Assembly: GCA_036346405.1 (NCBI GenBank)
Contig: CM070548.1
Coordinates: 46,921,779-46,985,778 of the forward strand
Direction of reading: 5' to 3'
Length of the DNA: 64,000 nt
Origin: Phyllostachys edulis
Lineage: Eukaryota > Streptophyta > Magnoliopsida > Poales > Poaceae
In this document: one piece after another, positions 1 to 10,912 of the stretch
How positions within the stretch are numbered: position 1 is the first letter of the stretch
Layout: each line of letters opens with the position of its first letter
Translations under genes and position numbers: made by a program
The notes under the pieces: generated by a model
What the model saw: only the letters and a program-made list of their open reading frames with translations
What the model was told of the DNA's origin: nothing
Databases searched by the model: none

Positions 1-825
1 TGGCGGTTGTACCAGATGACAAATTCCAACGGCTATGTCAGAGTAATTAATGCCGCTGTTCTAGCCGTTACGGACTTCTGACACAGGTGCGGTTCAACCA
101 GACTCTTAACGTCGGTTGTACCGAATCTGGCTGAAAGTTGGGGATTTGGTCCCCAACGGTCATAATTGTTGGTGGGGGCTATAAATACCACCCCAACTGC
201 CCTTGGACAGGTTGCTAGTGATCATTTAACATCCTTAGAGCCTTGAGAGCCAAGTGCATTCACTCAATACCCAAAATTCTCTTGTGCATTCATTGGTTGG
301 TAGTTGAGTTCATTCAAGTGCATCAATTCATTCTAGATTGATCCTATTGCACTTGAGCGCCGTCAAGCGAAGGTCTTGGTTTGTTACTCTTGAAGTTTTG
401 CCAAACTCCTAGACGGCCTTGGCGGTGGAGCACGGTTATCTCTTCAAGAAGATTGTGAAGAGGCCCGGTGCAAGTTTGTGAGTGGTTTGGTGTTCACCAT
501 CTCCGGAGCAGAGGAAGAACAACCATAGTGATCGAGGGAAGGCTTAATTCGTGGAGCCGGCTTGAGTCGTCAAGCTTCCTCAACGTGGACTAGTGAAGAC
601 CGGCAAGTCTTCGATACCACGGAAAAACATCGTTGTCTCATTGTGGTTATTCCTAGTCTTTACATTTCCGCATTTATATTTCTAGCTTGATTATTGTTTT
701 TAAAGTGCCTAGCTAGAAGTATAACTTGTTTAGACTAAGTTATTAATTGGCTTAAATGTTTAATTGTTAAAAAGTTTAAAAACCTCCTATTCACCCCCCT
801 CTAGTCGGTTATCCTTGATCCTACA
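1..825 (+). repeat. 5' LTR of the copia element (3' part only)
   Basis: Base 1 aligns with base 10087 of the downstream LTR and similarity continues to the terminal CTACA at 821-825. It includes the U3 end with its TATA box and the R/U5 part. The PBS follows two bases after the LTR end. Confidence 0.93.
179..187 (+). promoter_or_regulatory. TATA box of the copia LTR
   Basis: CTATAAATA lies within the LTR and is repeated at 10265-10273 in the 3' LTR. It is preceded by a short GC-rich palindrome around GGGATTTGGTCCCC. Transcription would be expected to start some 25-35 bases downstream (inference). Confidence 0.7.
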
Positions 826-827
826 AG

Positions 828-845
828 TGGTATCAAAACTTGGTC
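828..845 (+). other. Primer binding site (initiator Met tRNA type)
   Basis: TGGTATCAAAACTTGG starts two bases after the LTR end. It resembles the canonical plant PBS TGGTATCAGAGC, complementary to the 3' end of initiator methionine tRNA. Confidence 0.85.
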
Positions 846-884
846 TCTCATAGATTTAGACTTAACCATCTAAGAGAGAAAAGG

Positions 885-2813
885 ATGGCTAGTGAGGGAA
901 TGGCTTTAGGTAGGGCTCCTTTATTTGATGGCTCAAATTATGCTTATTGAAAAATTAGAATGTCAATTTATTTAAAGGCCATGAGTCCAAGTATTTGGAG
1001 AATCGTAAATGAGGGTTACGCTATGCCTCTTAATCCACTAGAACTCACGGATCAAGATACGCGTAATGCTCATTTAGATGATCAAGCTATGAACGCTCTT
1101 TTTGGTGCTTTGAACGCGGATGAGCTCAATAGAGTAAGCAACTTAGAAAATGCTCATGCTATTTGGACAACTCTCTCGGAAATCCATGAGGGTGCATCCA
1201 CGGTCAAAGAAGCCAAATTGCATAGGCTTCGGATCAAATATGAGACATTCATAATGTTGCCTCATGAAAACATCAATGAGATGTATTCAAGACTTAACAA
1301 CATTGTGAATGAGCTCAAAGGTCTTGGAACTAACCTTCTTGATGTTGACATTATACGCAAGATGCTTATGACTCTTCCAGATAAGTATGAGACATTGGTG
1401 ACACTATTCCTCAACTCTCCCGAGTTGCCAAGGATGACACCAACGGGGCTTTTGGGCAATCTCATCACAAATGAGTTATTCAAAAAGGACAAAGAAGAGC
1501 TTTTGGAGACATCATCCTCAAAGAAGAAAATTACCGCTTTCAAGGCCAAGGCGGAATCAAGTGATGATGAGGATGAAGAAGAAGACTCCAACGAGGAGTA
1601 TGCACTCCTTGTAAGAAGAACGAAGAGGGTCATGAAGAGACGCCCTAATAGAAGCTACAACTTCGACAAGTACAAAAAGGGACAATCATCAAGTGACAAG
1701 AAACGTTATAGCAATATTCGATGCTATAATTGTGAAGAAAAGAGGCACATTGCTTCTCATTGTCCCGAAAAGAATGAAGATAAGGACAAGCCTTACAAGA
1801 AGAAGGAGTATAACGGCAAGAAGAAGCTTTTCAAGAAGCTTCACAAAAGTGACAAACATGAAGCTCACATTGGAGAGTGGGATTCAAATGATGAGTCAAG
1901 CGACTCCGATTCCGATTCCGATGAGTCCCCCAAGAAGAAGGGACTAGTTGGCATTGCAATTAAGGAAGCACCGTCGTTATTCTCCACTCCCACTTGCCTA
2001 ATGGCTAAAGGAGATAAGGTAAAATCCATTGATAATAATGAACCAACCTATGATGAATTAATAGATATGCTAGTTGACTTAAATGAATATCTTGGAAAAG
2101 AAAAGTCAAAATATAAGATCTTAAGTAGAGAACATATTTCTCTAAAAGATTCTTATGCTGGGCTAAAGGAAGCTCATGACTTGCTTATCCAAGAATATTC
2201 AAACAAGTCTTGTTCTAGTATAGGAATTACATGCAATATACTTGATGATATGCCTAGTATAGAAATTGCTAAAACTAGTGCATCCATTTCGTGTAATGAT
2301 CCTATTGCTTTGCCATGTTGCTCTAGTATTAATGTTAATCATGATAATGTTGAGCATAATGATGCAAAGCTTATTGTTGAGAATAATGAGTTAAAGGAAC
2401 AAGTGACCAAGCTAAGCAAAAGCTTGGAAATGTGCTTCAAGGGTAAGGCTACTCTTGACAAACTTTTGAGTGAGCAAATATGCTCATTCAATAAGGGAGG
2501 TCTTGGATATGTGCCTAAGAAAGGAAAGAAGTCAGCAAACAAGCCCACAAGATTTGTGAGGCAAAATGGTAAGTATTGCGATAAGTGCCGGGAAATAGGA
2601 CATGTGCAACAAAATTGTCCTAAGGGTAAAATTCCATCTCTTGGTATATATGATTCATGCTATATGCTTAGAAACACTAAAGATGGTAAAGTAGTTGCTC
2701 GTTTTGTTGGCACTTCAATTTTAAGCGCTAAAAAGAATGCTATTTGGGTGCCTAAATCCTTGGTTACTAACCTCCAAGAACCCAAACAAATTTGGGTACC
2801 TAAAAGAACTTGA
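885..2813 (+). pseudogene. copia gag (UBN2-type capsid with two zinc knuckles), early stop
   Basis: Gag packages element RNA in cytoplasmic particles. The natural start is most likely ATG 885; an in-frame TGA at 948-950 (codon 22) interrupts it, after which 617 codons stay open from 960. The N-terminal half resembles the UBN2/gag-polypeptide family of copia elements. A middle acidic-basic stretch is followed by a CX2CX4HX4C knuckle near 1720-1762, and a second CX2CX4HX4C knuckle lies near 2577-2620. Two knuckles fit Sirevirus gag. The knuckle at 1720 has Arg where Gly commonly precedes the His. The gag frame closes with TGA at 2811-2813, and pol follows in another frame. Truncated or read-through products are possible, but a functional gag is unlikely unless TGA 948 is suppressed. 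Confidence 0.88.
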
Positions 2814-2827
2814 TTCTTATTTTGTAG

Positions 2828-4111
2828 GTGAACTATAAAACCGGTGGAAAACATTGCGTGCTTAATAGTGGATGCACTCAACACATGACCGGTGATAGAA
2901 AAATGTTCACCACATTCGAGAGTGGAAAAGGAGTAGACAAGATCACATTTGGCGATAATAGCAAAGGAAAGGTAATAGGATTGGGTAAAATTGCTATCTC
3001 CAATGACCTTTCCATTTCTAATGTATCATTGGTAGAATCAATAAATTTTAACTTGTTATCCGTTGCTCAAATATGTGATCTTGGACTAATTTGTTCATTC
3101 TCAAGTGAAAGTGTAACCATCTCTAATGCAAAGGATAGATCTTTAGCTTTCAAAGGCTTTAGATTTGGAAATCTCTATTTGGTTGATTTTAGTTCAAGTG
3201 AATCGTGTTTAATGGCAAAAACCTCATTGGGTTGGCTTTGGCATAGAAGGCTAGCTCATGTTGGAATGATTCAACTCAAAAAGCTTTTCAAACATGATTT
3301 AGTTGTTGGCTTAAAAGATGTGAAGTTTGAGAAAAATAGACTTTGTAGTGCTTGTCAAGCCGGTAAAAAAGTCGCTAATTCTCATCCTTCCAAAAGTATC
3401 ATGTCAACTTCTAGACTATTGGAACTCTTACATATGGATTTGTTTGGGCCAACAACTTATAAGAGTATCAGGGGAAATAGCTATTGTTTAGTCATTGTGT
3501 ATGATTACTCTAGATATACATGGGTATTCTTCCTAGATGATAAAAGTGAAACCTCCGGGATTTTCAAAAGTTTTGCAAAAAGGGCTCAAAATGAATTTGA
3601 TTTCAAAATAAAGAAAATCCGTAGTGATAATGGTTCCGAGTTCAAGAATACTAAAGTTGAAGACTTTTGTGATGAACTTGGAATAAAGCACGAACTTTCC
3701 ACAACTTACACTCCGGAACAAAATGGAGTTGTAGAAAGGAAAAATCGTACATTAATTGAAATGGCAAGGACAATGCTTGATGAGTATAATACCTCCGATA
3801 GTTTTTGGGCGGAAGCTATTAACACCGCTTGTCATGCCATAAATCGTCTTTATTTGTACCGTCTTTTGAAAAAGACTTCCTATGAGCTTATTGTAGGGAG
3901 AAAACCGAACATCTCTTATTTTCGTGTTTTCGGTTGCAAGTGTTATATTTTGAAAAAGGGTATTCGTCTTTCAAAATTTGCAAGTCATTGTGATGTTGGT
4001 TTCTTGCTTGGTTATTCTTCAAATAGAAAAGCTTATCATGTCTTTAACCAAAACTGCGGTTTAGTTGAAGAAAGGCACGATGTGCAATTTGATGAAACTA
4101 ACAGCTCTTAA
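2828..4111 (+). pseudogene. copia pol: protease and integrase part
   Basis: The segment opens with a retropepsin motif, but the catalytic DSG triad reads NSG (about 2864-2872), so the protease should be inactive. A GAG_pre-integrase region follows with the HHCC zinc-binding pattern (LWHRRLAHVG, then CSAC, about 3230-3365). The integrase core comes next: an HMDLFGP aspartate near 3430, a SDNGSEF aspartate near 3630, and the glutamate in EQNGVVERKNRTL near 3715-3755, giving the D,D35E set. The frame stays open until TAA 4109-4111. Beyond that stop the same frame continues, so the TAA is an internal stop. No ATG start is evident at the 5' end; pol is normally made as part of a polyprotein. Confidence 0.9.
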
Positions 4112-5269
4112 GAAGAGCATGAGAACTTGGATGATGTAGGTAATGAAGCTTTGAGAAAAGCAATGGAGTATATGCAAATAGGCGACATCAAGCCCAAAGA
4201 TGATCCATCATCTTCCACTCAAGTTGAGCCTCCAACCTCTTCCACTAATCAAATACAAATTGATGAAGAGGACAATAAAAAAGATGATCAACTATCCAAC
4301 CTACCACCAAGAATTCACAATGCAATTGCTAATGATCATCCAATAGACCAAATATTGGGTGATGTAAGTAAGGGTGTTCAAACTCGATCTCGTGTTGCTT
4401 CTTTTTGTGAACATTACTCTTTTGTCTCTTCTATTGAGCCAAAGTATGTAGAAGAAGCACTTGAAGATCCGGATTGGGTGAATGCTATGCATGAAGAACT
4501 CAATAACTTCACCCGAAACGAAGTTTGGACATTGGTGGATCGACCCAAGGAACACAACGTTATTGGTACAAAATAGGTCTTTAGGAACAAGCAAGATGAG
4601 AATGGTTTGGTTGTTCGAAACAAAGCAAGATTGGTCGCTTAAGGGTATTCACAAGTTGAAGGTTTGGATTTTGGTGAAACTTTCGCTTCCGTAGCTAGAC
4701 TTGAGTCAATTCGGATATTACTTGCTTTTGCATCATGTTTTGATATTAAACTATTTCAAATGGATGTTAAAAGTGCATTCCTAAATGGCAAAATATCCGA
4801 ACTTGTCTTTGTTGAACAACCTCCTGGTTTTGAAAATCCTAAAAATCCAAATCATGTCTATAAACTCTCCAAGGCGCTCTATGGTCTTAAACAAGCTCCT
4901 AGAGAATGGTATGAACGCCTTAGAGATTTTCTAGTCTCAAAAGGATTCAAAATCAGGAAAATTGATTCAACTTTATTCACTAAAGTTTTAGATGATGATA
5001 TCTTTGTATGTCAAATTTATGTTGATGATATCATTTTTGGGTCTACTAATCAAGATTTTTGCGAAGAGTTTGGTGATAAGATGTCTAGGGAATTTGAAAT
5101 GTCCATGATTGGAGAATTGAGTTATTTCCTTGGACTTCAAATCAAGCAACTCAAAGATGAGACTTTCACAAGTCAAGCCAAGTACGTGAAGGATTTACTT
5201 AAAAGACTTGGCATGAAAGATGCAAAGCCCATAAAGACTCCCATGGCTACAATGGTCATCTTGATCTAA
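4112..5269 (+). pseudogene. copia pol: reverse transcriptase part, with stops and a frameshift
   Basis: The reverse transcriptase copies element RNA into DNA. The stretch runs in the same frame as the integrase part, with internal stops at 4574-4576 (TAG, at a position normally Trp in the family) and 4640-4642 (TAA). The RT core is well preserved: FQMDVKSAFLNG near 4755-4793, the family block VYKLSKALYGLKQAPREWY near 4855-4911, and the polymerase box YVDD at 5018-5029. A one-base loss near 5251 shifts the frame, and the old frame then stops at 5267-5269. An acidic low-complexity linker, about 4127-4330, joins integrase to RT. Order IN-RT-RNH defines Ty1/copia. Confidence 0.9.
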
Positions 5270-5970
5270 ATAAGGGAGGTAAACCGGTAGATTTAACGCT
5301 TTATAGATCTATGATTGGTAGCTTGCTTTATCTTACCGCATCTAGGCCCGATATCATGTTTAGTATTTGCATGTGTGCACGTTTTCAAACGATTCCAAAC
5401 GAGTGCCATTTAATGGCCGTTAAAAGAATACTAAGATATTTAAAGCATTCCTCCAGCATTGGCCTTTGGTTCCCGAAAGGTGCTAAATTTGATTTAATTG
5501 GATATGCCAATTCTGATTATGCGGGTTGTAAAGTGGATAGAAAGAGCACCTCGGGTAGTTGTCAATTCTTAGGAAGATCTTTAGTGTCATGGTCATCCAA
5601 GAAACAAAACTCGGTAGTATTATCCACCACCGAAGCCGAATATGTTTCCGTGGGAAGTTGTTGTGCTCAATTGCTATGGATGAGGCAAACGTTGATGGAT
5701 TATGGAATTAAATTTGATAAGATGCCTCTTTTGTGTGACAATGATAGTCTTAGTGAAAATTGCAAATAACCTGTTCAACACTCAAGAACCAAGCATATAG
5801 ATATTCGCCACCATTTCTTGAGAGATCATGTGAGCAAGGGAGATATTGAAATTAGCCACATAAGAACCGAAGACCAATTAGCGGATATTTTCACCAAGCC
5901 ATTAGATGAAGGCCGCTTTTGCAAATTGAGGAATGAATTAAATGTCATAGACTATTCAAATGTTGTTTGA
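5252..5970 (+). pseudogene. copia pol: RNase H part
   Basis: After the shift near 5251 the frame opens again through SLLYLTASRPDIMF (about 5320-5361) to the RNase H domain: a YANSDYAGC motif near 5503-5529, WSSKKQ, and STTEAEY near 5620-5645, carrying the catalytic acidic residues typical of copia RNase H. An internal TAA at 5767-5769 interrupts the domain's last third. The same frame then continues with recognisable family sequence around [10 protein letters not shown] (about 5794-5823) and closes with TGA at 5968-5970. The enzyme would remove the RNA strand of the hybrid; this copy cannot make the full chain. Confidence 0.88.
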
Positions 5971-6937
5971 ACTCCTCATGCATTGTGTTTTATTTGATGC
6001 TATTTGACTACTTTATGAAAGTATTTCTCAAATCTTTTATTAAAGATAGCTATGATCATAAAAATTATGTTCTTATATAGACAACAGTTTATTCTATGCA
6101 TAATGATCCTTAATGATATTTATTTGAGTGCAAAACTAAAGATCATTTGCAGATTATCTCAATTCCAAAGTGAATCCAGAGCTGTTCCTTGAAGCTCCGG
6201 GATAATCGGTTCAACTGGTGTGTTATCTTGTGAGACGACCGCTTTTTTTTCACGGTAAGCGGCGTTATAACTGCGGTTCAACCGAAGTGCGGTTCTACCG
6301 AAAGTTTGTTGACGGTTCAACCACGTCCGTTTCAAAGAGGGCAATAACTCCCTGCGGTTATTGTTTTGCCCACGACTTAAACCCAGCAATGGCTCAACCG
6401 TTTCCAAACCGCACCGCTTCACTTCCTCGCTCTCTCTCTCTCTCCTGAAGAACCCCAAAATCCCCTCGAAAAAATCCACAAATCCTTCGGTGATTCTTCA
6501 ACTCCTGTTGATTCCTTACATCTTTAGGGTTTCACTCCTTCAATCCTCAAGGTAAAACTCTTTTTCTTCTTCGTTTTACCAAAAGTTTGAAACCCTAGGT
6601 ATCATTTTAGGGTAAGTTGAAAATGTGAGTGATTTTCTGGTTTCTAGTTGGGCAAAGTTGTATATTTGATGTCTAATGATGCTTGCGCAATCATTCTATG
6701 GATTCACTCCATGAAAAACCATAAAAAATCCAATTTTTGTTTGACCTAGAACTCGGTCAGGACGATCGGTATAACCGGATCTTGAGCACGGTTCAACCGA
6801 ACTTCGGTTGTACCGACCATTGAACGTCGGTTTGACCGATCTTCCTGACTGAAAAACAGAAAGTCCAATTCCTTTTCACTTAATTCTACTTTGATTAAAT
6901 CTTTGGACTCCTTGTAACCTCTTATATCTTTGTAAAG
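5971..6937 (+). other. Spacer between pol and the env-like ORF
   Basis: About 970 bp with no convincing coding frame. It contains copies of the GGTT-AACCG and GGTTGTACCG type motifs also found in the LTRs (around 6208-6320 and 6770-6840) and a short (TC)n run near 6430-6446. Spacers of this kind precede the extra ORF in env-bearing Sireviruses. Confidence 0.6.
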
Positions 6938-8645
6938 ATGCCTAGGGCTCGCATCTTGTCCCGGAAGTCGCATGGACCTCCAAGAGGGCAATCTTCGCCT
7001 CAATCGTCGACGGCTCCATCTCAACCTCCTCGTGAAAGTCTTGTGACAATTCCAACTCAAGCAAGATCTGTTCGGCGAAAGGTTGGGCATGGCAAGGGCA
7101 AGCGGCCAGCATCTGATTCTGAGTCTGAGGAAAGCGAGGAAGAAGCAAACTTTTCTAATTCTAATGCTGAGACCGAGTTAGATCAAGCTGGGACAGCAGG
7201 AACTTTTGATGACTTGGAAGAGCCTCCAGAGCCTCCAACTGATTTGAGGTTGATAACACCAGATGAGTATGCACTGAAAAGGCATGTAAATCAATACACC
7301 TTTAAGTCAGATTGTGTTAACCCTAGATTTCACACTGTTTTCCAAGAACAAGTGTATGAGCAGCTTTATGGACACCACAGGAAGTTTGCAGATCATAGAT
7401 GGATTAAGTGGTCCTACATGAACTCTTTAGATAGCTACAGTGGCATTTATCCGTTATTTCATCAGGTGGGTCTCCATGACCTTGTGGCAATCAAGCAAAA
7501 TTATGATGATGAGTTGATTAGACAGTTTTATGCCACAGTACATGTCGCTGCAGATTTGGAATCTTTTAGATGGATAACTGTTATAAGAAATCTGGAGAGC
7601 ACAAAAGAGGAATTTGAACGAGTTTTGAGAGTTCAGTCCAGCTCTTGGGAGAAGATTTTTGAAAGCCCCGCCTATCGCCTCCGCTAATGACTATTATGAT
7701 TCCTCCGTCAGAAACAAGCTTGGCACAGTTACTGGACTCAGACCCAAACCAAGCATGGTTAACAGGATAATAAATCATACCTTTTACCCCAAGAGTGGAA
7801 ATTTTGATGCAATCAGGGGTCATGCTTGGAATATAATTGATCATATTATGAAAGGGGTAAAGTTTGATGTTGTGGACGTGATTCTTCATGGCATAGTATC
7901 TTCCAAAAATGACAGGATTAAGAGGATTTACTATGCACCATACATTATGGCCTTGATCACCAAGAAGATTGAATATCGTGGTGGATTGGGTTCAGTCCAT
8001 AAGTCTTATAAGCCACGAGACGGTATTCCTCCTCTTCGTGCTACTGATGATGATCCCATTGCTGAGGCCGTTCCTGCAGTTGATACTGCTCCTGTTGAAG
8101 GTTCCATTGCACAAATTCTTGAAAATCAACAGCTAATTCTCAGCCAACTACAAGAAATGAAGACTGCTCAAATAGAATTTCAAAATGAGACCCTCAACAA
8201 GCTTAACTGACATGGAGTTAGTTCGCAATGATTTTCAGAATAGGTTCTCAACAGGATGAGTGCCATGATGGAGGGCTTAAATGACCTAGAGGATTTGGTG
8301 AAGGCTCCTCAGCGATACACTTACACCCGTCGTCCTCGTACAACATTCAAGACCTCTACATCTTCTGCTGTACCTCAGGAGGTCCCAGTCTCAGTGCCTT
8401 AGGCTCCAGCTCCTGTTGCTCCACCATTAGCTCTAGCACCAGCTACAGAGTCCGTGCCTCAGGATACCGCTCCTATTGTTTCAGCACCTTCGGATCCGGC
8501 CCTAGTTCCTCCTCCGGCTCAGATCACAGTCACTCAGGACTTAGCTCCTCTAGCTCCACTTCCAGAGTCTTCAGCTCCAGCTCAGGCCCCGTCTTCTCTG
8601 GATCCCGCTTCTCAGGATCCTTCTCCTCAGGACCCCGTCGTTTGA
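6938..8645 (+). pseudogene. Extra (env-like) ORF of the Sirevirus, frameshifted
   Basis: An ATG at 6938 begins a basic, Ser/Pro-rich N-terminus, then an acidic Ser/Glu stretch (residues about 60-85) and a folded middle region with many aromatic residues. This frame ends at 7687. The protein evidently continues in the frame 7659-8210, so one or more indels near 7640-7660 break it. A glutamine/isoleucine-rich, coiled-coil-like segment precedes the TGA at 8208-8210. A third frame (about 8230-8645) is very rich in Pro, Ala and Ser. Position after pol and this composition match the env-like third ORF of Sireviruses such as SIRE1. I see no clear signal peptide or membrane segment, so envelope function is not supported. 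It could equally be an unknown element-specific protein. Confidence 0.65.
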
Positions 8646-8670
8646 GATGCTTTTTTGGTATTTTGATGCC

Positions 8671-9191
8671 AAAGGGGGAGAAGTGAGAAGACAATATGTG
8701 AAGACATAGCTTTAGGGGGAGCAAAGTCAAAGTTTTTTGCTAAATATTACCATATATGGACTTATGTGTTTTGTAATGTGTTTTTATTGTTGAACCTTTC
8801 GTACTTGTAATGGTTTATAACTATGTTGCACTCGTGTTGAACTTGTTGAATGTTGGTTATGGTTATGTTATTATTTTGGAATGCAATATCAAATATTGTC
8901 ATATTTCATTGTTGCATTTCCCTCAAGTTCAATCATGCTAAAGAAAACTCCGCCAAAATTTTAAAATTCTCTACATGTGCTTGCAAAATTTTCTAATTTA
9001 TATGCACATGTTTAGGGGGAGCTTTCTTTAAAATTGGATTTAACAAGAAAATAATTCTCAAAACTCATGTAAGCTTATTGCAAGAATTATTTTATTGTTA
9101 AGTCATCAAAAGAATATACACTCTAGTATATTCAAAACAATCTTTCTCTCACATATTAGGTGTGTTGTCATCAATTACCAAAAAGGGGGAG
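8671..9191 (+). other. Repeated polypurine tracts before the 3' LTR
   Basis: The core AGGGGGAG appears at about 8672-8680, 8714-8721, 9014-9021 and 9184-9191. The last, AAAAGGGGGAG at 9181-9191, directly abuts the LTR and is the working plus-strand primer. Several upstream copies are a described Sirevirus feature. The interval has no ORF of note and is AT-rich. Confidence 0.8.
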
Positions 9192-9193
9192 AT

Positions 9194-10912
9194 TGAAAGC
9201 ATCTAGGCCCCTAAAAATTATTTTGGTAATTAATGATAATATGTGAATATGGGATTAATATGTTTATTGAGTATTTACAAGGTTAAGTCCCATTAGTGAA
9301 ATTTAATGATGCAAAGATGCATGCCAAAGAATAACATGAAGATCTACATGGCTTGAAGACAAGGTACAAGTAGTCTAGGATCCTTTTATGTTTTACCGGT
9401 CTTAAGAGTTTGATTGAAAGACCGGATTATAGGTTAAATACCGTACTATTAAGAGGGATCTTGGCTAGTAGCTTGATAGCATGTTCTTGTGCCATATGGA
9501 TCAATTTAGGATCATGCATGCATTTGAATTCTCCTTTAATTTGAAAGCCTTGTGCACTCTTGTCTAAAATCGGTAGTCTGCTAGATTATTATTGCGGTTG
9601 TACCGCCTTCTCATCTTGTATGACCGAGATTTACTTGGCGGTAGTACCAATTTTGTAGGTGAAAGCCAACTAAGCGCTATCTTGATGCGACAAGCTCTTG
9701 AGCGGTGCAACCGCATTGCGGTCGTTCCGAAAATTAGTTGGCGGTTGAATAAAAACAGAACCAGTGCATTTTGGCTCAGAACCTTGCTTTGGTTTTCGGT
9801 TGAACCGCGCTAAGAATCGGCTGTACCGATTTTCGGCTGAACCGACTTTTATATGGCGGTTCAAGAAAACCAGAACAGATGTAATTTCGACCTGGAGCTC
9901 TTTGTGATTTTCGGTTGAACCGCATTTGGTAAGCGGTTGAACCGCGCTGCGGTTGTACCGAGTTTTATAAGGCGGTTCATATTTTTCAGAGAGCTTGTCA
10001 TTTCAGCAGATTTGGAAACCCTACGATCGGTTGTACCGCGCTTCAATGCGGTTCAACCGGGCGATGCGGTTGTACCGCAAGTTACTTGGTGGTTGTACCG
10101 GATGGCAAATTCCAACGGCTATGTCAGAGTAATTAATGCCGTCGTTCTAGCCGTTATGGACTTCTGACACAGGTGCGGTTCAACCGGACTCTTAACGCCA
10201 GTTGTACCGAATCTGGCTGAAAGTTAGGGATTTGGTCCCCAACGGTCATAATTGTTGGTAGGGGCTATAAATACCCCCCCCAACTGCCCTTGGACAGGTT
10301 GCTAGTGAACATTTAACATCCTTAGAGCCTTGAGAGCCAAGTGCATTCACTCAACACCCAAAATTCTCTTGTGCATTCATTGGTTGGTAGTTGAGTTCAT
10401 TCAAGTGCATCAATTCATTCTAGATTGATCCTATTGCACTTGAGCGCCGTCAAGCGAAGGTCTTGGTTTGTTACTCTTAAAGTTTTGCCAAACTCCTAGA
10501 CGGCCTTGGCGGTGGAGCACAGTGATCTCTTCAAGAAGATAGTGAAGAGGCCCGGTGCAAGTTTGTGAGTGGTTTGGTGTTCGCCATCTCCGGAGCGGAG
10601 GAAGAACAACCATAGTGATCGAGGGAAGGCTTAATTCGTAGAGCCGGCTTGAGTCGTCAAGCTTCCTCAACGTGGACTAGTGAAGACCGGCAAGTCTTCG
10701 ATACAACGGGAAAACATCGTTGTCTCATTGTGGTTATTCCTAGTCTTTACATTTCCGCATTTATATTTCTAACTTGATTATTGTGTTTAAAGTGCCTAGC
10801 TAGAAGTATAACTTGTTTAGAATAAGTTATTAATTGGCTTAAATTGTTTAATTGTTAAAAAGTTTAAAAACCTCCTATTCACCCCCTCTAGTCGGTTATC
10901 CTTGATCCTACA
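9194..10912 (+). repeat. 3' LTR of the copia element, 1719 bp
   Basis: It starts TGAAAGCATCTAGG directly after the polypurine tract and ends CCTACA, giving the TG...CA ends. Its last 826 bases match the partial 5' LTR. The TATA box is at 10265-10273. The flank beyond 10912 is unrelated DNA. Confidence 0.95.
9588..10215 (+). repeat. Cluster of imperfect palindromes in the LTR U3 region
   Basis: The stretch is crowded with variants of GCGGTTGAACCGC, CGGTTCAACCG and CGGTTGTACCG in both orientations. They are most dense at 9790-10080, where a copy occurs every 15-35 bases. Clustered palindromic motifs upstream of the TATA box are known from Sirevirus LTRs and may be protein-binding sites (inference). 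Confidence 0.75.

Larger units (their letters stand above)
1..10912 (+). mobile_element. Ty1/copia LTR retrotransposon, Sirevirus-like, nearly complete
   Basis: The element has LTR, PBS, gag, pol (protease, integrase, RT, RNase H in copia order), an extra downstream ORF, polypurine tracts and a second LTR. Only its first roughly 890 bp lie outside the window, judged from the 3' LTR length. Long LTRs, two zinc knuckles in gag, an extra ORF after pol and repeated AGGGGGAG tracts before the 3' LTR are Sirevirus hallmarks. The two LTRs share 825 aligned bases with about 3 percent differences by eye, mostly transitions. At usual grass rates this suggests insertion on the order of a million years ago (inference). 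Coding regions carry stops and one clear pol frameshift, so this copy is not autonomous. The 5' target duplication is outside the window. Confidence 0.93.

Noticed and set aside
828..845. tRNA gene suggested by the initiator-Met match
   Set aside because: Only the 3' terminal complement is present, at an LTR border; it is a primer binding site.
7581..7889. 102-codon minus-strand ORF
   Set aside because: Shadow of the env-like ORF on the other strand.
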